Positions 11,971 through 24,343 of a stretch of DNA of 64,000 bases are shown here, in pieces; the first letter of the stretch is position 1, and every line of letters begins with the position of its first letter. The notes beneath the pieces were generated by a model. That model had not been told where the DNA came from, did not search any database, and saw only the letters and a program-made list of their open reading frames with translations. The translations under genes were made by a program, and so were the position numbers. Where the stretch lies: contig JAHGAU010000004.1 of NCBI GenBank assembly GCA_019925105.1, forward strand, positions 1,860,001 to 1,924,000, in the 5' to 3' direction. The DNA comes from Niebla homalea (Eukaryota > Ascomycota > Lecanoromycetes > Lecanorales > Ramalinaceae).

Positions 11971-13592
11971 TCATATTTCCTCTCTCTCCTCTTCGCTGGT
12001 CGCTTTTCTCTTCATACCTCTTATCTGGTTCTCCTCGTATCGAAAAAGGCTGGCATATAGGTCCTCCAAATATTGACGGCGCGTAAGGCAGCCCCAGGTG
12101 TGAATGTTCTGACTCCAAGTCCGAACGGCCCCCTGGGCTTCGGGATCCATCAATAACTTCCCAGTTACCCAATTCATATGGAAGCGGATCGTTTTGTCAG
12201 GGAAGCGCTCGGCCCAGTGGACCCAGAATTGGATGGCGGTCGGGTCGAGGGTGGCGGAGAAGACGATCGCGTTGAGGTCGGGCGCTGCTTCGCCGCCGCC
12301 TGGATGTTCGCCAGTGCTGCTACCCTGACCTTCGACGTCGACTTGATCTGCAGCAGCAGCAACAGCAGCAGATGTGATGTTTGGAGCTTGGGAAGCGAGA
12401 TCCTGAAGGATGAGAGCACAGTTGACGAGGGTGGCACCTCCTCTGCGCGCTTGATCTTCCGCCATCGCAGTGTTTCCGCGATTCGACTTGCCCTCCAAGA
12501 GCAGGTAGGGACTATACACGGTGGGAACGATCTCCAGAGCTTTGGCGGTCGTGTCCGATAGGTAGACGCCTTTGGGGGTTGGCAAAAGCTCGCGGTCTAT
12601 ACCCCATACCCGGTCCGGTTTGGGCGTTGTCATCCCCTTCTCTTTTGCGAGCCGGAGAGCGAGGATCTGGGGAACGCCGTCCTCAAGGTATGCGTTGGGT
12701 AACATGTCGTACGCAAAGAGTTGGTTGACCGTAAACTTCTGTCCTTGTTCCCACCATTCTCCCACATCATCTTCACAAACTTGTGTGATGGCCTCTTCCA
12801 CATCTGTACCGCCGTCATTCGGAAGGGAGGCAGGGGGTGTGGGCGCGCCTTGCGCCGGTGCTGGAGCTTGAGGGTTGGTGAAGGAATCTTTAAAGACCAA
12901 GGGCAGGATGGCCTCCAGGAAGGTATCTTTATTCGAGTTCTTGTATGTCTTCAAATGGTGACGGAACTTCTTTGCGGACCTCTCTTTGACTGCCGACGCG
13001 GGGCGGGGGGCCTTCACGATCTCGTCTACCATGCTCTTCAAGATGGGATATTTGGCGAAAGCGCTGTCGTTCTGCAGCAATCCATGCTGATTCATCGTTT
13101 GAGAGAGTGCCGATTTCACCGACGAGTGGGAGGTAGGACTTCTGCCGCTAGGGGAGGACTGTTTAGCTGGGGTGCTTGGGGTTCGTAGCTGGAATTCCAT
13201 CAAGAAGAAGTCAGCCAGTCAGCTTCCATCGAAGCACTAAGCGGCACGAAGGAGAGTAGACGAGGAGGGGGCACGCCTACCAAGTGAGCTTCCTTTTCCT
13301 TGTTGGGGGTGCGTCCACCCATCTTGAGGTTGACTGGTCTTGTTGATGGGGCTTGAATTGGCTCTTCTGACTTGCTGGATTCTTGGGTTGCCGACGAGTG
13401 GCGAGGCTCACAGAAACTATCAAACTTCCTCTTGCGAACACGAGGAAGGCTCCTTGGAAGGCTCCTCTGAAGGCTCCTCTTCGTATCTAAGCTCTCTTGA
13501 AGCCAATGCTCGAGTAAGGGCGGGGGTGTTGCCAGACAGGGTTGAGACGCACGAAGATTCTGTGCTGTGAGATAATTGTTTGGGACTGTCAT
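11971..13592 (-). CDS. Gene A: PD-(D/E)XK nuclease-like protein (DUF7924-type)
   Basis: Two exons. Exon 1 runs from the ATG at 13,592 to 13,281, an intron of 92 nt follows (GTAGGC donor, GCTGAC branch, CCAG acceptor, phase 0 on both sides), and exon 2 runs 13,188-11,971; product about 509 residues. An in-frame ATG at 13,646 is possible but adds a hydrophobic stretch that the paralogues lack. The N-terminus has 'LLEHWL' and a basic 'RVRKRK' cluster. In the joined protein, 'PDRVWGI' lies near residue 296, 'LLLEGKS' (ExK) near 336 and 'AEDQARRGGATLVN' (Q) near 350: the order of PD-(D/E)XK active sites. The C-terminal part has 'FWVHWAE', 'FHMN' and 'WSQNIHTWG', shared with genes B and C. A basic 'MKRK' lies near the end. 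Nuclease activity is inferred only. Paralogue of B and C. Confidence 0.8.
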
Positions 13593-14446
13593 GATTTCAC
13601 AAAGAGAAAGAGGGACCCAGAACAAGTTATATGCAGTATAATTCATTCAAGCAGTGAATTGTGAAATCATAAGTATTCATTATGAGGGCATTTTTGTTTA
13701 CTAATCGCAGCTGCCGTTTCCGAGGTTTATCCTCAGCCTTACAGCGTTTCGATGGACCGGGTATTTTGTGGCTGTCTTGGTAGTCTCTGCACTGAAGACC
13801 CTATCGCATAAATGCCAACCAAACGGCCTTTTGTTAAAGGTATGTCTAGCGATACGTCCACGGCCTTTCTGTATTTACTGTAAGACGAAATTAGTTTATA
13901 ATTACTATTAGTCAATTTACCTTTACCGTTACGTTAAAGTATGCGGTAATAAAGGGGGGTTTTGCCGTGAGTTAAGCTTCATCCACGCTTTAATTGGTAG
14001 TTAAATCAGCTGGGGGACCCTTATTTTATTGGTAATTTATCTCCTTTAGGGTTTTTTAACTAGATTTATGGTTAATAATAATATATATAGGTATTCTTGA
14101 TTAACTTAAAACCAAGCCGTAAACTTATAAAGAGCTACCCTTTTATAGTATTAAGTAAATTATTAAACTTTTGGGTAACTTATTACCTTCATTACCTTAA
14201 TCTACGTTAAGTATATTATTAAACTTATTTATTATTTCGCTTTCTTATAATAAGAATGAATCAACGTACTATAGCGATAAATAGATAAATCGATGGTAAA
14301 TAAATATATAACTGGTATTTAATTATTAACAGATTCTTAATGTTTATATTATTTACCTTATTTACCACCGGAAGAAGGTTTATCCGGGCTTACTTAAATA
14401 AGTTATACGAATTAAGGCTGTCAGACGCAAATCACCCCTATAAGTA
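13593..14446. other. Upstream region of gene A, grading into RIPped sequence
   Basis: Up to about 13,870 the composition is balanced and must hold the gene A promoter, though no specific motif could be identified. Beyond 13,880 the sequence becomes AT-rich and stop-filled. Confidence 0.5.
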
Positions 14447-14859
14447 TTACTCCGGGAAGCGGGACGGGATTGGACGGGATTTGGATTCACTTATTCCATC
14501 CCGCGTGGGACGGGATAAGGGTTAAATCCCGTCTTATCCTATCCTTAATCCGGCGGGATGGGATAAGGATATATTAAGATCTTAATTCTTAATACCTTAA
14601 CCGGATTAAGTAAATAATTTACTTTTAAAATTGAATTTTTAAATTTTTTTAAAAAGGTTTTTAATATATGAAAAGACTTATATATTATAAATAATAATTC
14701 CGTAGTTTTAACGGGATCTTAATATATCCTTATCCTATTCCGTTTTATCCCGTATTAATATAGGATGGGGTAAATCTTATTTTATCCCGTCCCATCCCTA
14801 TCCCGTCCTTATCCCGTCCCTATCCCATGGGATATATCCGGTCCCGCTTGCCGGAGTAA
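14447..14859. mobile_element. Foldback/MITE-like element with GGGATGGGAT repeats
   Basis: Left end TTACTCCGGGAAGCGGGAC and right end GTCCCGCTTGCCGGAGTAA are inverted copies with one mismatch over 19 bp. Inside, both arms carry multiple short repeats of the type CGGGATGGGATAAGG (left) and TTATCCCGTCCCATCCC (right), so the whole 413 bp could fold back on itself. The centre is AT-rich. No coding capacity. Flanks share TAAGTA, but the target duplication is uncertain. Confidence 0.65.
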
Positions 14860-14917
14860 ATTAAGTATAATTACTGAAAAATACAACGTTTTACCGTAAA
14901 GTACAGATCGCTAGGTA

Positions 14918-15072
14918 TATTACGGTATAGACCATGGGAGATTTCCTTGGCACGGAGCGGGTTTACCTTGTTCTTATTGCTTGATATACGCGCGCTTATA
15001 TTGCACCTATATAGTTATATAATATTTATATATATATTACTTTATTACCATATATATAGTATTCTCGTAATA
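14918..15072 (-). mobile_element. MITE-like element, copy d (155 bp, inverted)
   Basis: The reverse complement matches copies a-c: it starts TATTACG and ends CGTAATA, and holds the complement of 'CTCCGTGCCAAGG' and 'GGTCTATACCGT'. The middle is more eroded than in the other copies. Flanks AGGTA and CGGTA agree at four of five bases. Confidence 0.6.
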
Positions 15073-15456
15073 CGGTACTATAAGTATATCGGTATATAGG
15101 GTACGTTAAGTATATAGTTATTAAACGGTGCTTTGAATGGACATAAATACGGTCGTAATAACGGTGTAAATAAATAACTATAGTGGTAAACTCTTATTAC
15201 CTTAATCCCTTAAACGCTATTAATTTGCTATGCGAAAATTCAAGCCTTTTTAGATTAATTTAAGCTGTTAATTACTCGTATTGCTTATAATAAAGCTAAT
15301 ATTAAAATACGATATTTTTATTTAATTTACGTATTTAAATATTTAAATACTTAAAAAAAAGTCATTTTATAATTTATTTTCAAGCTTTTAAAGGTTAAAA
15401 GGTGCTTTTATTATCATATATAATAAAGATATATATAACGATATATATAACGATAA

Positions 15457-18400
15457 TTATCGATTTTTGAAAATTAAATCTATGACTGAAGAATTGGAGA
15501 TAACGACGAACAACGGGACCCCAGAGGTCAGAAACGATATACGCGTATATAGCTTAAGTAATAGTAAAAACAATACCTTAAATGCGACAGGCGGAAGCAG
15601 AATAGTGGTAAGGGTAAAAAGGGAGGAAGGATAAGCGGCTTAAGTTAATAGGAACGGTAATAAGTCGTATAAACAACGCGATAAATACGAGATAAAACGG
15701 CCTTAAATTAAATAGGAAGCTTATAATTAATAAAATACGCGTAAAAGGATACGTATAATGCGTAAAAATATTATTATAAAAGGTAATAAATAAAAAGCGG
15801 AGGGGATAAGGATAATACGCGGGAACGGATAAAAGGTAAACGGAGGCGTAAAAGGTTTTATTAAATATATATAAATTAAGAGAAAACTAAGTAAAAATAA
15901 AGAAATACTAAGTAAATAAGAATAAACTATAAAAAGAGGTAATTATTAAATACGTAAGGGAGAAGTAAAAAAGAAGGAAGTAATAAGGGCGTTAAAAAAC
16001 CTTTTTATAATTATATAGAAAAATATTACGTTAAAGACCTAACCGATATTATAAATCGGGTTACGGAGGGTAAGAAACTTTTACGTGGAAACGGGGAAAG
16101 GTTTAAGGGAGTTAAAGAGATTACGTAAAGTTTAAAAAGTAATAATAAAAGTATTAACGGACGGAGGTAAAAAGAGATAAAAAGGATATATATAAAGTAA
16201 AAAAGCAACGGAAAAAACTTTAAGGAAAAGAACAAGGATAAGCTAGGTAATGAAAGCCGTAAGGGTAACGCCGGCGTTAATAATAAAGGAAATAAAAATA
16301 AAAGAAAAAGCGGCGGTATTAAAGAAGGTAAAAACAGTAATTATATGATTATCAGGTAAAAAAAAGAAAAGCATAATAATAAAAATAAACCCGTTATAAT
16401 TAATAAAAACGTTTAAAATAACGGAAAAGCCATTAATAGAATAGATTATTACGGTATATAAATTATAAAATAAGGATATCCTCCTTAATATAACCTTATT
16501 AAAGGCGAAAAAAAGGTTAAAGAAATTAAAGGGATAAGCCGGTAAAAAGGGGTATAAAATAATAAAGGTATTAAGGTAATCCTTTATTATTACGGTAAAC
16601 GGGATATACTTAATAAGGTTTACGGGGGAGGAAAAGGAAGTTACCTTAAAGTAGATAAAAAAAAAGAATATAGTCCTTTATTTTAGGTTAAAGATTATTA
16701 ATTATAGTTTCTCCGTTATAATAAAAAGGCTAAACGCCTTTAATTATATAAAGAAATACTTTACGGTTATCTTAAGCGTAACGTTAATAAGGATATATAA
16801 CGATATCCTTAATAAAGGGATAATAAAGGATAAGTTTTTAAATTAATAAGACTTTAAAACCGGGTAATAAATATTTATTAATACTTTAAATATTAAAGGT
16901 ACGGGTATATTATTACGAGGTACCTTAATAATACGAAGTACGCAATATATACCGAAAGGTATAATACGTACGAATACGTTAACTTAATAATAAAAAGCTT
17001 AACGAAAAATACGTTAAAATATATAACGTACGGTAATAATAACCACTCGGTATAAAATTTACGGTATACGGTAAAAGCGAAAAAAACTTAGCGTAAGGAA
17101 ATTAGGATAACGGTTAAAGTTTAACGTTATAATTTATATAAACCTAGATTAACGAAGTAATTAAAAATGGTCTTAAAACGTAAATAGAACCTATTAAACG
17201 GGGAAGGGTAAAACGTAATAATTAATAATATAAAGAAAAGGAAGTTTATAACGATATTAACCTTTAAGGCCGGCCGCCCGACCGGGATTATTATCATAAT
17301 AAAAAGATTAAAATAAATAATACTTAACCTTAAAAAGAAACCATTTATATAAATAAAAGTTAATAAAGAAAGCCCAACGGATATTAATATTTAATATATT
17401 TACGTTTCTGAAAGTAATATAATATAACGTACGTAAAAAAGTAGTTAAAACCGTAATATTAATATTTAAATTTAAAGAAGTAAAGGATATTAATATTATA
17501 GCGATATAAGAATTATTATATAATCCGTATATTTACTTTTTAATTAACCCGGGAAATAATTTTTACCTAGCCTTTAAGGGTAATAAAATAACGCAGATAT
17601 ACTTCTTTATTAATAAGAAATTAAATATAAATAATTAAAACGTTACTTATTACGGAGGGAACCTATATATATTCTGGATCATATAAAAGGGGGATATTAA
17701 AAGTACTTTAAATATTTATAATATATATAATCCGCTACCGGTTAATAAAAAGGGACTTTTTATAATCCCGTTATTTAAGGATATTATAATTATATCCGGT
17801 AAATATTTCTTAATAAAGGACTTTAATCTTTATTACGTTTAATAGAATAAAGACGGTTATATAATTAATTATACTGAATTTAAAGAATTATTAATAATTA
17901 CTATATAATTTAACCTTATATTATTAACGCCGAAAAAAGCTATTATATAAGAAAGCCGTAAACTTAAGATTATAATTGACTTAATATTCAGCTCGGAAAA
18001 TATTATTAACTTAATTATAATATACGGACCTTAAAAGGACCTAAAATACGGTTTAAATTACGTCCCGATATAGATAACCTTAAATTAATTTATTAATGCA
18101 ACTCCGCCCTTACCGTTTAAATAAACGTAAAAAACGGCTAAGGAAATTAAAATATTAATAAAGGTAATAAAAATAATATCTTAATTAACGGAGCGTTCCT
18201 AGCTTAATAATAAAAAATAGATTAACCGTTTTATAAAGCGGATAATAAAAACTTTAAATAAAGTAATTAATATTATAATCCTAATAATAAAGTTGTTTTA
18301 AAAAACTAAAATTTATTAAAATGAAAAATATATAAAAATAATTATAAAAATAAAAACGCTTATAAAGTAAGTTATTAAGTATAAAAATTAAGAAACGTTT

Positions 18401-21266
18401 TAACGGTTAAAAAAAATAAAAAAAAAAAAAAAGAAAATTATTTAGAAAATTAAATAAATATACTTCCGGGCTATAATATATAATTTAGCGGTTTCCCTTT
18501 ATAATATTTAAAAGTTAATAAAATACGATAAAGAATAAAGTGGAAAATTTAAACTTATCCTTAAGTTTTTATCCTTAAAAAGATTAAACGGTATAATAAT
18601 AAATACCTTTAATAATAAAATTAAGGTTCTTAAAGAAACGTTCTTTCCCTTATTACCGGAAGTTAATTTAATAAATATCGACGGTATAGTATATTTTAAA
18701 TTAATAATAATAAGTAAAATAATAACTTAAGAAATAATAATTAAAATAATTAATAAGTTAAAGAAGGATAAGGCCCCCGGACTTAACGGTATATTAAATA
18801 AATTCTTATCTATAGTAACCTTATTATTTAAAGAGGTCTTTATTTATTTATTTTAAACTTACTTCAATATAAAATATTACCCCCGTAAATTTAAAGAAAC
18901 TAAGATAATTATCCTTAAGAAGCCGGTTAAGTTAAATTACTTAAAAATAAAGTTATATAAACTTATAATACTCCTTTATACGTTAAGGAAGGCTTTAAAA
19001 ACGGTAATTATAAAGATCTTAAGTAATTACGTAAAAGGATATAAATTACTCTCTGATTAATAAATAAAAGTAAAAAAAAAACGGTTAACGGAAATAGCTC
19101 TTAAAGGCTTAATTAATAGCGTATATACGGTTTAAAGCTATAGGAAGAAATACGTTATAAGTTTTCTTTCTTTAAATATTATAAGGGCATTTAATAAAAT
19201 AAATTATTAAAGGTTATTATATAATTTACGGAAAAAGGGGGTCTTATTTTTCCTTATAAATTAAATAGAAAGTTTCTTAAGTAATTAAGTAACGTTAATT
19301 AATTTAGGATAAAAAATAAATACGATAAAGCTTATAATAATAAGGATTCCTTAAAGGTTATTTATTTCTTTAATCTTATTCTTATTCTTTAACGGTTTAC
19401 TTATTAAAAACTTAATAAAGTTAAAATAAAAAATTTAAGTAAAAGGCTTTATTAATAATATTTACCTTTTAATTTATAGTATATTTACTTATATAAATTA
19501 TTTAAAGTTAAAATAAACTTATAAAGTTTACTTATAATAAATAAAGATATATAAGGCTTAATTCGCCCCGTATAAGTATAAGCTTATTTATATAATAAAA
19601 AGCCTGAAGTTATACGATATAATAATTATAATAGACTTAAGCAATATAACGGTAAAACCGGAAGTTAATATTAAGGTATTTAATTTATAAATTAATAAGA
19701 AATTAGACTAAAAGGATTATATAAAAAAGGTTTAAAAGAAAATAATTTTATAAAAAAGGGGCCTTATTTACTTTATAGCGTCGACGTAAAAAACTACCTT
19801 ATAGAAGGCTAGAACCGTTTATTAAGCGGTTATAAAGCCTATAATAACGTATATAATAGTTATTTAATACGTACTTAAAGGTACGCTTAAATATAAGAAA
19901 AAGCCCGTCCGGTAATTATAAAAAATTTAAAACCGATATTTAAGAGTAATAAGTAAAGTATATAAAGCGACTCCCGTCCCGGTATTAGAATCCAAAGTCT
20001 TTATATTATTAATAAAGTTAACTTTAAATTAAATAATTACTTAAATGAAATTTAAAAAAGGTATAAATTTAATTACGTTAATAAGAAATAAACGTATTTA
20101 TTAGAATTATAAAAGGCCTTAAATAAGAAAGTATAGAAAAACGGTATCTACCTTTTTTACGGAAGTTAAATTAAAGTAAATTAAAAAAAAGGTTAATTTA
20201 ATTTACGTTTAAGAAATTAATATAAGAATATATAAACTCTTACTTAAAGTAAAAACGGCGGAAAAGAAGAAAGCCATAAGGACGAAATTAACGGCAATTA
20301 CTTTATAGATTATAAGGAAATAAATAAAACGTTAACGTAGATATAAAGAATTAATCCCTTAAAGGCGATAATACCCGGCGTTAAATAACAATAAGGTTAT
20401 TAATAAGTATCTCCGGCGTTACGGAATTATAAAAAAAAGCGATAATACGCTAATAATCTAACTTTAAATAAATAAGAACGGCTTAACTTACTTCCTTTTT
20501 ATTATATATATTAATAATTAAATTAACGTTAACTATAAATATAAGTAATAAAAGTAAAACGTTATATATATATTAATTTCCTATCTATTATTTAAGAAGC
20601 TTAAATTAAAATTAATTAAAAAAGCAGGGATTAATAATTATTATTAAATACTTATTAATAAAAAAGGTATTAAAGCGGCCGCCAGATTTATAATAATTAC
20701 GGGCTTATTATTATAGTTCGGCCTAGCTAAGGAAATAGAGGAAGTGGTTAAAAACTTAATTAAGAAACCTTACCACCGACCCGGGGGTAAAAAACAACGG
20801 CAGGAAAACTATATTTAATAAAGGATTAAAAAGGCTATAAATATCAAGGCGGCGTAAAAAGCGATATTATATTGGTCGGTAGAGTTATATAAATAAAATA
20901 ATAATAATATACGTATTAATAAGGATATTTAATAATATAATCGGAATTCTAAAATTTTAGTATTAAATAGACCCGTAAGGTAACGGAAGAATAATAGGTT
21001 TAAAGGTAACCCTTAAGTAGATTTAATCGTAATATTATAGGTTTTCTTAAAAAAGGTATATAAATAAATTCCTACTCTTTAAACGGCCATAAATACTCTT
21101 AACCCTTAAGACGTAAGTGGAAACTGGGTGGATACCGGTTTTTATTTTTAACGTTATGGATATCGGGTTTTTTACGGTTATTAATAAGGCTAAATGGCCG
21201 AGTATTAAGGAACGCCGGAATTAGCTTAGCTAGATCCGTAGTATAAATCAATCAATCAATCAATCA
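15457..21266 (+). mobile_element. Full-length LINE (Tad1-like), copy 1, RIPped
   Basis: About 5.8 kb bounded by a 14-bp target duplication ATATATAACGATAA (15,443-15,456 and 21,267-21,280) and ending in an (ATCA)n tail rather than poly(A). Eroded but recognisable peptides, in order: an apurinic endonuclease-like region about 17,490-18,010 (a 'GDFNLHH'-like motif now 'KDFNLYY' near 17,820), reverse transcriptase about 18,760-19,570 ('KAPGLNG' near 18,770; the FVDD box now reads 'FINN' near 19,450), and a C-terminal region about 20,440-20,730 ('AARFIIITGLL'). An ORF1 region should lie at 15,560-17,200 but is unreadable. Many stops; not functional. The order of domains and the fungal host suggest the Tad1 clade. 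Confidence 0.85.
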
Positions 21267-21280
21267 ATATATAACGATAA

Positions 21281-22970
21281 AAAAGCCTTTTATCTTTCAG
21301 AAAAATGAATATATATTATTAAATTTTAATAAATAAGTTGTTTTAAGGTTTAATAGGATTAAATAACTTTATATTTTTTAATAAAAACATTTTTATAGCT
21401 AAATAATTTACTTATAATAAGATTTCCTTAATACCACATATTTAATAGAATTTCAAGCTGGAATTTTAGTTTTAAAGCTCAAACCTATTATGAATAATAC
21501 GCGTAATTAATAATTTAAATCAAGTTGAAAAAGCTTAATTATTCATATATCGAATAATAGCGTTTAAGGGACTGAAGTAATATAGATTTAATATAAGTAA
21601 TTCGGCTTATTTACCTTTACCTTAATACCCTATACCTATTCGCGCATATTATATTAAAGGACCCTTTATACGAGTAATTATATAGTAAGGGTTAAGGGAA
21701 GCCTAATACCTTTTATCTTCATAAATAAAGTTTAAGAGTTTCAGTATAATTCTCTTATTTCTTAACTAAATGAAAAAAATAAAAGAGCAGAATTAATATG
21801 AAAATGTATTGCCTTCTTTATTAATATAAGAGGAACGTATTGTAAAGATTTTAAAAAGAACTGTTAGCCGAGGCCAAACCCCCAGGCGGCTCTATACTTA
21901 GTATACCTTTATAACGTCGTTAAGCTAATATTAACCTTAGTTCCAGGACGGACCTGCCTCGTAATTAAGAATCCGCGTTAAGTTTAATCGGATAACTTTC
22001 TAGGCAATTTACGTAAAGCTTTTCTTGAAGTTTTATTCAATGAATTTCAAAATAATTTATTTAAATATTTTTTAACTTCGGTTTTCCGCATAAATTTCCG
22101 CATTATTCCTTTCAATATAATTCTTAAAACTATTAAAATATTCAATTTAAAGATAAAAGACCCAATTAAAGGTTTATCGGATTGAGTTAAACGGTTAATT
22201 ATATTATTAAGAAGCTATAACCTCTTCTTTTAATATATTACCTTAATAGTTAATTTCTATTAAAATAAAGTATTATTATAAATTATCTTATTCTATTATG
22301 GTTATATATTCATCTCTTACGTTCTTTTACTCCTTAAACCTCCTAACTCAGAGTAATATCAAAGCTTACTTAATAATTACCTTATCACGGAATCTAAAGT
22401 ATTACGAGAGTTAAAGGGATCGTAAATAAGCAGTTTACTTCTACCCGATTATTAACCGCTTTAATAAGTAAATTAAATCTAAATATCCCCGTTCTATAAG
22501 GTACGTATAAACTAATTAATAAAAGTATAAGAATTCTTAAGCTTAAAGTTATTTACTACCGAGCCGTTGAATATTAACGGCGACTTAAAACCGACTATAT
22601 AAACTTCTTTTTCTATTATTATTAATTACCTTAACTTTAAGCTTTTACTTATCGATTCTATACTTAATATAAATATAAGTTAAGCGGGCTTTATTTATTA
22701 TTTCTTAAGACTTTACTTATAATTAAGGGCCGCAATTATTTTCGGTTTAAGGATCTAGATCTTTTAAAGCTCGGTTATTACCCTTTATAAATTCTATTAC
22801 TCTTTAAGATCACTACTGCTCTATATCCGGCCCTAGAGCCCTTATTTAATTATATAGACCGTAATTAAAGTCTTCTTTTATTTAAGCCTTTACTTCTATC
22901 TTTATAACTCATTTAAAGCTAATATAAAAATCAAAGTTAAAACGATTTAAAGAATAATACGGAGAAGGGG
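21281..22970. other. AT-rich RIP-eroded block
   Basis: AT-rich, stop-filled sequence between the LINE and the central gene island. A less eroded patch at 21,870-22,000 has mixed composition but no recognisable gene. The boundary at about 22,970 is abrupt. Confidence 0.5.
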
Positions 22971-24032
22971 GGCTTAAAAATTAAAGTATTCATTGGAGCC
23001 TTGGGGCCGGATTATCACCTCTATCCTCCTACTCAGATTATAAAACGTCTTAAATAAAGCGCCCATCGCAAAACCCCGCCCGTTACCGCAGCAACCCCCC
23101 ATCCCTCGCCAGACCCGCGCTAGCATCACTAAAAGCAGGCCACCGATTTCCCCAGATAAAACAGAAATCTTCCGCCTTGAACCCAATCAATCAATTAATC
23201 AATCAATAACAAAATCCTCTCCAGAACATTGCGAAACTACTTACCGTGCTAATAGGTTTAAGAACGCAGAATCACCATTAACCCCCTTCTGATTACTTAC
23301 ATAGCAATGACCCTCGTACCGATCCCGCTTCCGCGATGCTGGTAACCTATGGTCGTGGGATGGCTGTGCTATTTGGTTAGACGCGATGGGAAATGTGAGT
23401 GGGAGCGGTGTGTAAATTGAATTACTAGGGCTTTTGCATGGAAGAGAGGGTGTGCTGGATTGGCTTGAGATACAATACAGTCTTTCGAGAAGAGTGCAGA
23501 GTTTAGTTGGATGATGGATGTCTTCAGTAAGAACGGTAGAGTCTATTGATGGGACGCTTATTCGTGAATATCATCAGCATTCGCAAGTTCAGCAAGAGCC
23601 GCAATCGCACGTTATGCGCTGAAATCACTGCGGTGAACGTTCGTGGGAGTGTGACTGGGTATGAATGTATTAGCCTAAGTGTGGACCTGATCTATGTACA
23701 ACAGGTCCGAGTACCACCAAGCCATTTTTACCCGCTCCACCACTAGTATCATGGCCACCACAGCTGCTCGTGAAGTAAGGCGTGTAATGGCGCCCGTGTG
23801 TTGTTCGTATGTGCATGCAAGAGTCGAAGCAATCGAGAAGATGGAGGAACTGAAGGGATATGGATCCCAACTCAAGTTTTATTATCCCCATAAGGTCCGC
23901 AAGGATGATGTCTTGGCGACGTCGACCTCGAGAGGGACTTCTGCGCCAGATATCAGGGGTATAAAGCGCCAAGTATGCATGATTGATAAGAAAAGTCGTG
24001 GTGTTTGCTGAGTATTAAGGCAGTGCGCAAAC
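22971..24032. other. Balanced-composition region without a recognised gene
   Basis: Normal G+C, CpA and TpG return here. Overlapping open frames of about 100 codons occur on both strands around 23,670-24,011, but neither shows a known domain, and the overlap suggests chance. A (CAAT)n-like run at 23,187-23,208 resembles a LINE tail but no LINE sequence precedes it. Confidence 0.45.
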
Positions 24033-24164
24033 CGCACGTTATCATGAAGTTGAAGAGTCGCAGGTTGTTGTTGAGTTCAAGAGTCGCACGGTATCATCGA
24101 GTGAGCAAATTGCCCGTTGTTGTCAAGTTGAAGAATTGCACGTTGTTTTTGTGAAGTTGAGAAT
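24033..24164. repeat. 26-bp minisatellite, five units
   Basis: Units start at 24,033, 24,059, 24,085, 24,111 and 24,137; the first four are exactly 26 bp, the last 28 bp. The consensus begins YGCACGTTRTYRT and ends AAGTTGAAGART. Units differ by several substitutions, so the array is old. It lies about 180 bp past the stop codon of gene B, probably in or near its 3' untranslated region. Confidence 0.75.
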
Positions 24165-24343
24165 CTAGAGTATGTATCAAGAGACAGTCGCAGGCGATTT
24201 GTAAGCTGAGTTGATGTGCGTAATGTCCGGTGCTTTGCACAGGCACTAAATCTTCCTTTGAGGGCTGAGCGTCCGCTCCTGCTGTCGTTGCTGTAGCTTT
24301 TGCTCTGCTCCTCTCAGGCCGATTGTTGGAATGTCCTTTCTGG

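Noticed and set aside
12178..12561. 127-codon plus-strand frame inside gene A
   Set aside because: Shadow of exon 2 of gene A on the other strand; gene A has conserved motifs and splice signals, this frame has none.
23187..23208. CAATCAATTAATCAATCAATA as another LINE tail
   Set aside because: The bases before it do not match the LINE 3' end (no GATCCGTAGTATAA) and belong to a balanced-composition region.
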